NCBI GenBank assembly: GCA_963828075.1 | Contig: CAWHDH010000021.1 | Span: 1,178,001 to 1,242,000 of the forward strand | Length of the DNA stretch: 64,000 nt | DNA from: JACCYI01 sp963828075 | GTDB taxonomy: Bacteria; Actinomycetota; Thermoleophilia; Solirubrobacterales; Solirubrobacteraceae | Direction of reading: 5' to 3' | Part shown: positions 1 to 8,399 of the stretch, in pieces | How the letters are laid out: every line of letters starts with the position of its first letter | How positions within the stretch are numbered: the first letter of the stretch is position 1 | Translations under genes and position numbers: made by a program | The notes under the pieces: generated by a model | Told to the model about the DNA's origin: nothing | Seen by the model: the letters and a program-made list of their open reading frames with translations, nothing else | Database searches by the model: none

Positions 1-3
1 AGT

Positions 4-534
4 TCAGCTTGCGAGACCGATGCCGAGGTTCGCAGCGACGGCTTCGAGCTCGTCGCCGGACTCCTCCTGGCCGCAGCGCTCCTCCACCTGACGCACGATG
101 TCGTGGTTATCCGGCGTGTCGTCGTCGGGATCAACGAAGGTGACCTCGCCGGAGCCGGTGCTGAGTACGTGAACCAGCGCTTCGGGCGGATTGGTACCTC
201 GCTTCACCGCCTCAAGGGCGAGCCAGGCGTTGACGTATGAGTCGCGACAGGTCATGAGCGCGTAGCCGCTCCCGAGCATGCGTCCCACGCACACCGGCTG
301 CGAATCCAGCTCCCGCTCGTCAGCCCAGTCGCCTGTGCCGATCTCGAAGTACGTGTGGACGACTTCGAGACACGCAGCGCCCAGTGTGTCTTCGTCTTCA
401 CCCAGCCGCTCCATATAGGGAGCCATCACCTCATCGGGGATGGCGTAGACGGCGGTTTCCGCCATGACGCTTGCCGGGTTCGCCAGGAGCTTCTTCCAGC
501 CCTTGACGGCCAGGATGTCCTTGGCCCTGCTCAT
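4..534 (-). CDS. Hypothetical acidic protein
   Basis: This 176-residue protein is not recognised. The start at 534 is chosen because AAGGAG lies 8 bases upstream; an in-frame ATG further up has no such site. The sequence is acidic with an aspartate-rich stretch near residue 135 (DPDDDTPD) and no signal peptide or membrane segment. It ends just inside the left edge of the window and reads away from the genes to its right. Without a family match, its role in the element is unknown. Confidence 0.6.
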   Translation of the reverse strand: MSRAKDILAVKGWKKLLANPASVMAETAVYAIPDEVMAPYMERLGEDEDTLGAACLEVVHTYFEIGTGDWADERELDSQPVCVGRMLGSGYALMTCRDSYVNAWLALEAVKRGTNPPEALVHVLSTGSGEVTFVDPDDDTPDNHDIVRQVEERCGQEESGDELEAVAANLGIGLAS

Positions 535-707
535 GCCACTTCTCCTTGTTTTGCCGCTTAGAGCGGTAATGGTTAGAGACAGGAGCAATTATCTAGAAAT
601 CGGTGGTAATTAGCAAATAATGGCACTGTGTTTGAGAGGCTTTGGTCCAACTCCTGATGGAGCCGGAGGTTCGCTCTAGGAGGCGCTCTGCACAACTACG
701 ACTTGTC

Positions 708-1727
708 TCAACGCTTCGAAATGTTGTCTACGACCCTCTCGACAAGAGTTATATTGTCGCTTCCAGTCCCGACAAAGCCTGATTGACTGGAGCTGAATAC
801 AGACTCCGCAAGCACAGTTGCAAGTGCGGTCCGCACCTCCGGCTCTGAAGCGCTTGCGATTATTCTGCTAAAGGTTGTGAGGGCGGCGGACTTGCTCCTA
901 GCAACTACCTCGAGATGGCGATGTACCCGGAATTGCAATGAGGCGACTCGCACCGCGTATATTGTCAGCCCAATCAGATACACATCCAAAGTAATGTGGG
1001 TGGCGGTTTCAGCATTAGTAGCGTTGGCTGGAATCCTGTTGAGATAAAACAGAGCGAGTCCAGCGACAATTGACCCTACCACCGATACCACAAGAATCCC
1101 CAGCCAACGCTTCCAGTGATCACAGTGCTTACTAGCCTGCCTATCGTATTCGGCACTGAGCTCACTTGCGCCTGATTCCCCCGCCGCAGCTCGCTGTGCT
1201 TCAACCAAATCTTGCTGCTCTTGGAGGGTATGAGCAATCTCGTTTCTAGCGGCTTGTAGATTAGAAAACTCTTCTTTAAGTTGCTCGATCTCTTTTCTCG
1301 CTCTGGCGGTCTCGGCTTTGGTTGACCGGCCCTTATGTTGACGATCTATCTCAGCCTTGATGGCACGCGGCTTTACAGATCTCAGGAACCACTGGTGGTG
1401 GCCGGCAAGTGCCTGCTCTATATCAGTCTTTTGAGAATGCGCATCGGGTAGGCTCGAATCCAAAGCTTGCATGCGCTCCGCCAAATCAACAACATGCCCC
1501 AGATTTCCATTTACCTGGTTGAGAAAATCATCGTCAATGTAGGAAGGGTCTTCCTCTCTGAGATCATTGACAATCGAGATAATACGTTCAATCTGTGCCG
1601 GTGCGGATCTGAAAGCCAGGACTCCCAGACGATGTTCACCGACAAGTGCATCCCTGTCGTAGTCTTCTAGTCGAGTAAGATTCTCTTCAAAGACCCACTT
1701 ATGATCTTGCGTACCTTTTTCAGCCAC
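708..1727 (-). CDS. Coiled-coil protein with two membrane segments
   Basis: The 339-residue protein has a soluble helical N-terminus (1-130), a charged coiled coil (about 136-180), two hydrophobic segments (about 208-229 and 246-266), then a helical C-terminus. It starts with GTG at 1727. It lies 26 bases downstream of the 108-residue membrane protein gene on the same strand, so the two probably form an operon. Base composition is clearly more AT-rich than the rest of the window, a sign of recent transfer. No enzymatic motif is visible and I do not recognise the family. A membrane-linked sensor or effector is possible from the architecture and the defence-rich surroundings, but that is inference. 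Confidence 0.65.
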   Translation of the reverse strand: MAEKGTQDHKWVFEENLTRLEDYDRDALVGEHRLGVLAFRSAPAQIERIISIVNDLREEDPSYIDDDFLNQVNGNLGHVVDLAERMQALDSSLPDAHSQKTDIEQALAGHHQWFLRSVKPRAIKAEIDRQHKGRSTKAETARARKEIEQLKEEFSNLQAARNEIAHTLQEQQDLVEAQRAAAGESGASELSAEYDRQASKHCDHWKRWLGILVVSVVGSIVAGLALFYLNRIPANATNAETATHITLDVYLIGLTIYAVRVASLQFRVHRHLEVVARSKSAALTTFSRIIASASEPEVRTALATVLAESVFSSSQSGFVGTGSDNITLVERVVDNISKR

Positions 1728-1753
1728 CGACTATTCCCGTTAGTGATTTCAGA

Positions 1754-2080
1754 CTAATCCTGCACGCCTGGAAACACAAGAGCATATGTCGAAGTGACAT
1801 CTAAGGACATTAACGCAATAAGTATTTGTATGACTACTCCAACCGCCATGACGATCGTCAGCCAATAAAGTCGACTGTTGTATCTTTCGGATACACTTGC
1901 GTTGTTTTCAGTAACCTCCTTTAGGTGGTTTAGCACCTTCTTGAGTCGATAGTCCAGCAGCGCTTTAATAACTTCCCGAGCTACAGGGCTAGCCGTCACA
2001 TGGAGTTCTTCGATTAGCTCAACATCTGACTTGTTGCTAAATGCTAAGAGCTCTGGATTGGTAAATTCTTTCCTTGCCAT
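1754..2080 (-). CDS. Small single-pass membrane protein
   Basis: The 108-residue protein has a helical soluble part (10-60) and one hydrophobic segment (about 72-93) near the C-terminus. AGGTGA sits 7 bases before the ATG at 2080, supporting the start. It is the upstream gene of a two-gene unit with the coiled-coil membrane protein that ends at 708 and shares its low GC. The family is not recognised. The pairing suggests the two proteins work together at the membrane. Confidence 0.65.
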   Translation of the reverse strand: MARKEFTNPELLAFSNKSDVELIEELHVTASPVAREVIKALLDYRLKKVLNHLKEVTENNASVSERYNSRLYWLTIVMAVGVVIQILIALMSLDVTSTYALVFPGVQD

Positions 2081-2169
2081 ATAGTCACCTATTTAATAGC
2101 TCCATTTAACCCCATTGCAGAGAGTCGTCAACAACTCGGGACACCCTCGGGAGCGTCACGCGCTTTACG

Positions 2170-2463
2170 CTAGTTATGCGCTTCGGCATCATCCGGCTCG
2201 ATGCCGTGTTCTCGCAGCTGTGCCTGCAGCTTCTCAAGGCTCTTTCTGAGCTTGGCCATCTCCGGGAAGAGTCGCTCAAACTCCGCTTGCTGCTCCGGTG
2301 TACGCACTGGATCTGGTTCTCCAGCCTCCCGGCGGCGCTGAACCTCTCGCTTGGCAATCGACCAATAGACAAAGGCGATGGTGTCGGCGTCAATCTCTTT
2401 GCGACGAATAGCTCGAATTTTGATGTTGTGCGATCCTCTAGCGGAGCGTTTTGCCGTTGCCAT
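2170..2463 (-). CDS. Small basic protein, paralogue of the conjugation-operon protein at 21385
   Basis: A 97-residue basic protein with a GAGGG ribosome site upstream of the ATG at 2463. Residues 13-47 closely match the 53-residue protein at 21385-21546: both have an (N/Q)HIK core, then IRR(K/R)EID, a Y-F/W-Y patch and IAKR(E/Q)VQ.RRE. This copy adds a C-terminal charged helix (60-90). The shared domain is unrecognised but is present twice in this window, both times at the edge of element genes, so it is probably a small DNA- or protein-binding module of this element type. Confidence 0.65.
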   Translation of the reverse strand: MATAKRSARGSHNIKIRAIRRKEIDADTIAFVYWSIAKREVQRRREAGEPDPVRTPEQQAEFERLFPEMAKLRKSLEKLQAQLREHGIEPDDAEAHN

Positions 2464-2739
2464 ACGCAGCCCTCGTTAATGGGCTCATGATGACCTGGTG
2501 GCGCCGCTCTGTCTTTATGCATTACTCCGAGGGCGGAGATAGTGCACGGGATGCGAACCGCTGCCAGATACGGGTCCTCAACGCGAAACGCCACCAGCAC
2601 AATGGTGGCGTCAGCGCGTCAAGCGTGAGCGGCTCAGTCTTCAGATCGCGTTGTACTAATTTCTAGCCAATTGGCGGGGAGATCGGGACGACGTGCGAAC
2701 CTTGATCGCCTGGTTCAGCTTCTCATGGTGGCCGTCGGA

Positions 2740-2945
2740 CGGGACGCCAGAAGGCAGGCGGCGGCTGCCTTCTGGCGTGCGACGCTCTGATCACAGCCCG
2801 CAGCGGCTGGACGGCCGCTGCGGGTCGACGCAGCGGGTGACGGTCTGCCCCGGGCTCCAACCTAACCGCTCCGGCGTACTCTTCAGGGCTCTGCTCCGAC
2901 ACACGGCACATCGCCGGAATGCCGTGCCCAGGCGGCGATGGGGGA
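2740..2945 (+). ncRNA. Hairpin-rich leader of the RT gene, candidate retron msr-msd region
   Basis: No convincing gene lies between 2464 and 3182. This stretch is strongly structured. A perfect 14-bp stem pairs 2744-2757 with 2765-2778 around a 7-base loop. A second hairpin pairs 2797-2806 with 2815-2824 (10 perfect bp, extendable by two). A third pairs 2902-2908 with 2920-2926, and an alternative pairs 2909-2916 with 2933-2940. Retron RTs use a structured RNA encoded just upstream as template, so position and folding fit. Against it, the strongest hairpins lie 350-440 bases from the RT start and I could not identify the priming guanosine or the a1/a2 end repeats. The true boundaries are not defined. 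Confidence 0.35.
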
Positions 2946-3182
2946 GAGCGACGACGACGCCAGGCCCTCCTTGACCCGTGGCACTGAGCGCACCACCGCA
3001 CAAGACTCGTGAAGCGGTCCGTCGCACTTCTGGCATATCATGCCGTCTTGCGGCCCGGAGGTTGCTTTTCCGCGGCGCATTCGCCTCGGTCATCCAACGT
3101 CTCGCTTTAGCCACGCGCGGTCTCGCCGTTTCCAGTTTCGACGTTTCCGCTGGCTCAGGAAGGTTGATCCTTCGGGCCGCAA

Positions 3183-4922
3183 ATGTCCCTTCTGCACCAG
3201 CAAGACCCCGACCCGGGACCACCCGTGCTCCTGTCTCTGGCCGATGTCGCGAACTTGGTCGGCCTTCCGAATCGCCAACTTACTTGGTGGGTCTACGCTC
3301 TCCGCAGCGATCGGCGATACGACTACTTCGAGATAAGCAGACGTGACGGTGGCCCGCCTCGGGCGATCCATGCGCCCATAAAACCGATCAAGGACATTCA
3401 GCGGCGACTCGCGGAGTCTTTGACAGCCTGCTACGAGCCTCCGGCGCACGTACACGGGTTCGTGCCCAAGCGCAGTCCGACCTCAAACGCTCGGCATCAT
3501 CGACGCCAGCGGTGGGTCCTTCGAGTCGACTTGGCGGACTTTTTTCCTTCGATCAACTTCGGCCGAGTCCGTGGGATGTTCATGGCCTATCCGTTTGAAT
3601 ATTCGCCTGAAGTCGCAACGCGCCTCGCGCAGATCTGTTGTCATGAGAATGCCCTACCACAAGGTGCCCCGACCTCGCCGATTGTTTCGAACTTCATTTG
3701 CCGCCGCATGGATACCCAGTTGGCAGGACTTGCTCGGTCTGAGCGGTGTCACTATACGCGATATGCCGATGACTTGTGCTTCTCCACTGACCGCACAAAC
3801 TTTCCCGGACATCTAGGTACAGTCGACGCCGGCGCTCCAGTCGTCGGTTCGGCACTGTCCGAGATTATTGCTAGTAACGGTTTCACCGTCAACAGCAGCA
3901 AGACGCGGCTGATGCGACACACCCAGCGTCAACGTGTCACCGGCCTGATCGTCAACGAGCGGATCAACATTCCGCGCGGGTATGTGCGCAGTTTGCGCAA
4001 CATCCTGTACATATGGAGACAGCACGGCGAGGCGGTGGCCACGGCGTCCTTCGAGCGAACGAATCCGCACCCAAATTGGCCGCCCGAGAAGCCGCCGCCC
4101 AGCTTCCAATCCGTAGTGAGAGGCCGAGTCCAGTACGTGGGGAGCGTGAAGGGGTGGAATGATCCCGTCTATACGCGGCTCGCCGCCGCGCTCCACGACG
4201 TAGACGCGAGCTTCCGAGCGACCCTGTCGGCAGTTAGTGCGGTCGAAACTATACCGATTTACACGGAGGGCGTCAGCGATAATAGCCACCTCGCCGCCGC
4301 CGCGAGGTACTTCGCTGATCGCGGCGAGTTCACCGACCTTGCGTTGGAGATCTCAGAAGAGTTCGCCCTCGGTGGCGACGACGCCCTGCTGAAACGCTGC
4401 GAGTCGCTCGCGCTGACCCGCCAACCTCGGCCATGCGTCTGCCTATTTGACCGGGATAACCAGAAGGTTCTTCTCCGGGCGGTGGGTTCAGGCGCGTGGA
4501 AGAACTGGGGCAATGGCGTCGCGGCGCTCGCGCTCGTTCCGCCTCCCTGGCGTGACCCGGATGCGGCAGTGTGTGTGGAGATGCTCCATGACCAAGACGT
4601 ACTACAGCGCACTGACAGCGAAGGGCGCCGCGTGTTTCTTTTGGAAGAATTCGACCGCGTGTCTGGGCACCATGAGAGCAGGCGCTACACGACCCCGAAT
4701 CCCCAGAACCGAACGCTTGTACGCGAAGTGGTGCACGAAATCGAAACTGGCAGGTCAGTGGGTCTCGCAAAGGTCGCGTTTGCGGATGCCGTCAAGGCGA
4801 AGGCGGAGCCCTTTCAGAGTGTTTCCTTCGAGGGGTTCCGGGCGACGTTCGAGCTGATACGGCAAGCCGTTCGCGAGATCGTAGGTGAAGCGGATGCGAA
4901 AATGGATTCGGGTGAGAGGTGA
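3183..4922 (+). CDS. Retron-type reverse transcriptase fused to a C-terminal TOPRIM domain
   Basis: 579 residues. The N-terminal two-thirds is a reverse transcriptase: a YADD catalytic box at 194-197, LRVDLADFFPSI upstream of it, the LPQGAPTSP turn, and VTGLIVNERI after it, a pattern usual in retron RTs. Residues from about 357 form a TOPRIM-like domain with YTEGVSD (Glu362) and LFDRDN (Asp423, Asp425), the Glu and DxD metal ligands of TOPRIM nucleases. The RT would make cDNA from the upstream structured RNA and the TOPRIM part would be the toxic effector, giving a single-protein defence system. The ATG at 3183 has no close ribosome site; GTG at 3225 is an alternative start. From memory, RT-TOPRIM fusions exist among retrons, but I cannot assign a type. 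Confidence 0.85.
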   Translation: MSLLHQQDPDPGPPVLLSLADVANLVGLPNRQLTWWVYALRSDRRYDYFEISRRDGGPPRAIHAPIKPIKDIQRRLAESLTACYEPPAHVHGFVPKRSPTSNARHHRRQRWVLRVDLADFFPSINFGRVRGMFMAYPFEYSPEVATRLAQICCHENALPQGAPTSPIVSNFICRRMDTQLAGLARSERCHYTRYADDLCFSTDRTNFPGHLGTVDAGAPVVGSALSEIIASNGFTVNSSKTRLMRHTQRQRVTGLIVNERINIPRGYVRSLRNILYIWRQHGEAVATASFERTNPHPNWPPEKPPPSFQSVVRGRVQYVGSVKGWNDPVYTRLAAALHDVDASFRATLSAVSAVETIPIYTEGVSDNSHLAAAARYFADRGEFTDLALEISEEFALGGDDALLKRCESLALTRQPRPCVCLFDRDNQKVLLRAVGSGAWKNWGNGVAALALVPPPWRDPDAAVCVEMLHDQDVLQRTDSEGRRVFLLEEFDRVSGHHESRRYTTPNPQNRTLVREVVHEIETGRSVGLAKVAFADAVKAKAEPFQSVSFEGFRATFELIRQAVREIVGEADAKMDSGER

Positions 4923-5637
4923 GTTGATCAGGCGGAGCTTCACCCGGCGAAATCGCCTATTCGGCTCGCGCAACCAACTCAACGGGTCGGTGCCTGCGCG
5001 GCGACGCGCTGTGATCTCGGAGCAACCCACCCGCGGGCGGCTGTGCCGAATGGCTGTGCAGGCGCGCCGCGTAAGACATCGGGCTCGTCGTGGGGCGGCG
5101 CGGAATTGTCCTCAGCGGAACGGCTGAGGGCGACCGCCCTCGCGATGAGCTGTCCGGATCTGATGGACGCCGACTGGTCAGGCCAGGCAGGCAATCGTGG
5201 CGCCCCTGCGATGTCCAGGCTCGCGCCCACGGCGCTGCGGTAGCAGTGCAGTCCGCTCACGCGCTCCGGGAAATCAACCTGAGTGCGAACGGGCGGTGCT
5301 TCACAGCGAGTCCTCCCGCCAAGCTTGGCGGCAAGCTCGTAGACGCGCGGCAGTCGTTCTTGAGGCACGAGCCGGCTCCGCCCAGGACCGCGCATGTCCA
5401 TAAGGCGTTCGTGGCCTGGTCGGGCAAGTGTGGCCGCTCGACACCCGCCTCTTCAGGGCCAGAGCCTCGTCTTTGCACCGCCTTTCGCTGCGCCCCGGGA
5501 CCACTATCGACCTCCCGAACGAGTCGAGACGGTCTCCGATCGAAGGTGGTACCACGAGCCGTGATCCGAGCATTCGGGGTGCGCTTGCCGGATCATGCGG
5601 TCCATGCTCGAGGCCGACTTCGTTGTACAAAATCGAG
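4923..5637. other. Non-coding or degraded stretch, no supported gene
   Basis: About 700 bases between the RT and the next minus-strand gene. Open frames exist on both strands because of the high GC, but none has a ribosome site, a recognisable motif, or composition unlike random reading of GC-rich DNA. It may hold remains of a lost gene. Confidence 0.5.
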
Positions 5638-6261
5638 CTACTTTGGGATGAGCACGGCAATTACCGCAGCTGCCAACGTCAAAACGCCCACAACTAGCAG
5701 CAGTTTGGTGAGCAGAAACAAGTTGGCCGTCAGGCGCACCATACGCTCTTCTCTTAGTGCACTCAACGCTTCCCGAGCCATACTCGCCTGCAGCGCGTCC
5801 GCTGCGGTGTTTCTAAGCTCCCGCACCTGCGTGGCTACTTCTCCTTGAAGACGCTGCGTTGCCTCCTCAATAGTTACTGACTCCAAAAGCAATGTCTCAG
5901 CCCGAATCGCAGCGGTCTGCTGCTTCACATTGACAGCAGACCACCAGTAGTAGGCAGTTATCCCCAACATTGCACGCCAACCACGGAAGGGCTGCCCCCT
6001 CTCTATAGACCAGGCGACCTCCGCCAGCACAAATGCCATCAGAACGAAGCAACCTTCCCCTACCGCATCGGCCTCTTCCTTGGTGGCTTGAGCGGTCTTC
6101 CTTCCTATGGCACGGGCAGAATTGCGCCACACGGCCCGATCGTCGCTGGCCCGCCTGCTCGGATGCATATAGCGAGTCGGACGCCGTGAGATGATGCTAT
6201 TGAGAATCCGTCCGGTTTCCTTCTTCACGCTTCCGAAGCCCAGCCGCGTGTGCCGCATCAT
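5638..6261 (-). CDS. Helical membrane protein next to Thoeris
   Basis: The 207-residue protein has a basic N-terminus (1-60), a hydrophobic segment at about 69-86, a shorter one near 97-110, a long amphipathic/coiled-coil region (115-175) and a C-terminal membrane segment (about 179-205). Its layout of membrane segments around a coiled coil resembles in style, not in sequence, the 339-residue protein at 708-1727. It lies about 135 bases downstream of thsB on the same strand and may be cotranscribed with it. Family and function are unknown; the start at 6261 is the first of two consecutive ATGs and is uncertain. Confidence 0.55.
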   Translation of the reverse strand: MMRHTRLGFGSVKKETGRILNSIISRRPTRYMHPSRRASDDRAVWRNSARAIGRKTAQATKEEADAVGEGCFVLMAFVLAEVAWSIERGQPFRGWRAMLGITAYYWWSAVNVKQQTAAIRAETLLLESVTIEEATQRLQGEVATQVRELRNTAADALQASMAREALSALREERMVRLTANLFLLTKLLLVVGVLTLAAAVIAVLIPK

Positions 6262-6395
6262 GCGTTAGCCTACATATACGCCGCGTCAGGCGGCGGGTTG
6301 CTCATGCCTATAGGGCCTCCGCCCACATCTAACGAGAGCGGCAGGTGCCGCTGAACGAGAGCGCAAGGATACGGAGCGGAGTCCCGCTCCAGCGT

Positions 6396-6887
6396 CTAGT
6401 TCTCGCCGCGGATCGTGATCGCCTTCTCGACCCAGTCCGCGATGTTGTCGCAGATGTGGCTGTAGACGTTCGTGCTCGTGGTGTACGGCGGGTCGTACGT
6501 CTTCGCGATGGACGAGAGCTTGTTGTCGCCCACAGTGATCACGGAGAACGGATTGGAGCCCTTCGTCGCCTGCGCACCAGCGAGGTTCTTCAGGTTGTGG
6601 ATGTGAATCCCCAAGACGCCCTTCTTCGCGTTCCAGGCCTCGATGATCTCGTAGTTGATCCACTTGCGACCGGCGGTGCCGTTGCCGATCAAAACGATTG
6701 CGCACGACTTGCCGGATAGCTGCTCGGCGATCCACTTCTTGATAGCTGGGTCGCCGCCGTCTGTGATCTCTTCCCACTTGTTATCGGACACAACCTGGTT
6801 GCCCTCGATAACACCCATGTTGCGCACCTGGGAGGCACGATGAGAGTCAGGCTTGTAATGAAAACTGTAGAACGCCTTGCGGGCCAT
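6396..6887 (-). CDS. thsB: Thoeris protein ThsB (TIR-like nucleotide-signal synthase)
   Basis: 163 residues covering the whole ThsB-type TIR-like domain (DUF1863-like). The opening KAFYSFHYK, the central GDPAIKKWI, CAIVLIG, RKWINYEI and LGIHIHN blocks and the GSNPF motif are characteristic. Glu80 in the INYEI block occupies the expected catalytic position. In known Thoeris systems ThsB senses phage infection and converts NAD+ into a cyclic ADP-ribose isomer that activates ThsA. TAGGAG lies upstream of the ATG, which supports the start. It is the last recognisable gene of the hsdR-hsdM-hsdS-thsA-thsB operon, 66 bases after thsA. Confidence 0.9.
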   Translation of the reverse strand: MARKAFYSFHYKPDSHRASQVRNMGVIEGNQVVSDNKWEEITDGGDPAIKKWIAEQLSGKSCAIVLIGNGTAGRKWINYEIIEAWNAKKGVLGIHIHNLKNLAGAQATKGSNPFSVITVGDNKLSSIAKTYDPPYTTSTNVYSHICDNIADWVEKAITIRGEN

Positions 6888-6953
6888 ACTAATACTCCTA
6901 CTAGATTTGCTGTTACCAGCGTCTCACGAGCAGTGCCATCTGACAAGACGCGA

Positions 6954-8399
6954 TCAGCTCGGACGCAGGACACCCATGATCTCGATGAGCGCATCGACAA
7001 CCTTCGCAGGCTCTGCGGACGGATCGTTGAGTGTCGCCCACGGCGCGTCGGGCGGCTTGACGGATGGAAAGAATGCGTCGACGTCGCTGTTGACCGTGTT
7101 CCAGATCTCCTCAGCGGCCCAGCCGCTCGCACCGACAGGCAACGGGTAAGCACCTGCCGCGCGGCCAATTTCGAACTCCTCGATCACGCCCGACGAGAGT
7201 TCGGTCCCGCCGCCGGCTTTCCGGTTGCCCGAGACGAAGATCGCGAAGCCGACGATCGCCATCATGTCCTCGCGGTACTTGGTGTAGAGCGTGGCGGTAT
7301 CGACGCCTGGGCCTGACTGGGGAAACGGCCGGAGGAGGAGGCGCTTGTCGATGCGTCGATCCGATGATCCGTACAGCTGTTCCAGCGCGCCGAAGACCAG
7401 CGGGCTCCCGACGCCTGATCCGAAGCCGCTGACGATGTTGTACTCCTCCGCGATCAGGCGCGAGCCCAGCTGGGCACCGAACCGGTTGATCCAGTCCTGG
7501 CCGAGCGGCGCGTAGTCGTGCGCGGCGCCGGAGACGAAGACGTGACGTCGGAGGTAGCGGGAACGGAGGCTCCGCAGAAGTTCTGGGATTTCGTCGTAAC
7601 CGTCGACGAGGATGGTCTGAATGCCATAGCGCTTCAGGTCCGCGACCCGGATGCCCTGGCGATTCTTGGCGTACTCGTACCGTGGCTCATCGTCGTGCTC
7701 GGCCAAGGACTCGCGCCGCATGATCACGTAGTGCGTTCGGGGCGAGGCGCGGTGCATCCGCCGAAGTTCGGACAGGATGAAGCTCAGGTGCGGATCGGTG
7801 AAGCTGAAGCCGACGAACAGGAACGTTCGCGCGATCAAGTCGCTCTGAAGCCGCTCTCGGTAGCCCTGGTGCTTCTCGATGTACTCCTCGTAGTCGTCGC
7901 GAGTAATGACGATGTTCCCGGGATCGGATAGGTCCCCATGAAGCTTATGGACGGTGGCGTCTGTGCCCGGCTGCGTGATAGTCAACGACGCCGCCGCAGA
8001 CTTGACCTGCGGGGTCTTACCCGCGTCCCGGAGCGCCCGCTCCAGGAGGTCGTCGTAGTTGGTCGTCCAGTACAGGTCGATCGGAAGCTGCGCCAAGGTC
8101 CTGTGGTTCGGAGTGAGGTCATTCAGACCGCCGAACTTGTCGACGATGCGCTGCTCGAGCCGGCTGCGTGTCCCGCTCTCGGCGTTGACGTGGTACTGGG
8201 CGACGCTAACGAGGTCTGTCTCGATCTTGAGGTCAAGCCCGAGCTCTTCGGCGAAATCCTTGAGCAGCTCCGCCCAATCGACGTATCCGGCCGCGCGACT
8301 GAGACCGGCGCCAGCAAAGACGGCTGCGGTGCCGTTAGTGAGCGCAGTCCCGTACTCGCGGAAGAATGATTCAGGCGAGAGGCTGCCATCACCGGGCAT
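6954..8399 (-). CDS. thsA: Thoeris effector ThsA (SIR2-like NADase with SLOG sensor domain)
   Basis: 481 residues, the usual ThsA length. The N-terminal SIR2-like domain has AAVFAGAGLS (26-34), WTTNYD (Asn114) and VHKLHGD (His154), matching the catalytic Asn/His pair of this family, and FVGFSFTD. From about 286 a SLOG domain follows (VFVSGAA, SGFGSGVGS, then GGGTELSSG near 397-405), which in known ThsA binds the ThsB-made signal and switches on NAD+ depletion and abortive death. The ATG shares a base with the hsdS stop (TAATG, 8397-8401), so translation is probably coupled to hsdS. The reading frame is intact, unlike hsdR and hsdM upstream. Confidence 0.92.
   Translation of the reverse strand: MPGDGSLSPESFFREYGTALTNGTAAVFAGAGLSRAAGYVDWAELLKDFAEELGLDLKIETDLVSVAQYHVNAESGTRSRLEQRIVDKFGGLNDLTPNHRTLAQLPIDLYWTTNYDDLLERALRDAGKTPQVKSAAASLTITQPGTDATVHKLHGDLSDPGNIVITRDDYEEYIEKHQGYRERLQSDLIARTFLFVGFSFTDPHLSFILSELRRMHRASPRTHYVIMRRESLAEHDDEPRYEYAKNRQGIRVADLKRYGIQTILVDGYDEIPELLRSLRSRYLRRHVFVSGAAHDYAPLGQDWINRFGAQLGSRLIAEEYNIVSGFGSGVGSPLVFGALEQLYGSSDRRIDKRLLLRPFPQSGPGVDTATLYTKYREDMMAIVGFAIFVSGNRKAGGGTELSSGVIEEFEIGRAAGAYPLPVGASGWAAEEIWNTVNSDVDAFFPSVKPPDAPWATLNDPSAEPAKVVDALIEIMGVLRPS

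Noticed and set aside
5090..5848. 252-codon plus-strand frame between the RT and the membrane protein gene
   Set aside because: No ribosome site, Arg/Ser/Pro-rich random composition, and it overlaps the end of a better-supported minus-strand gene.
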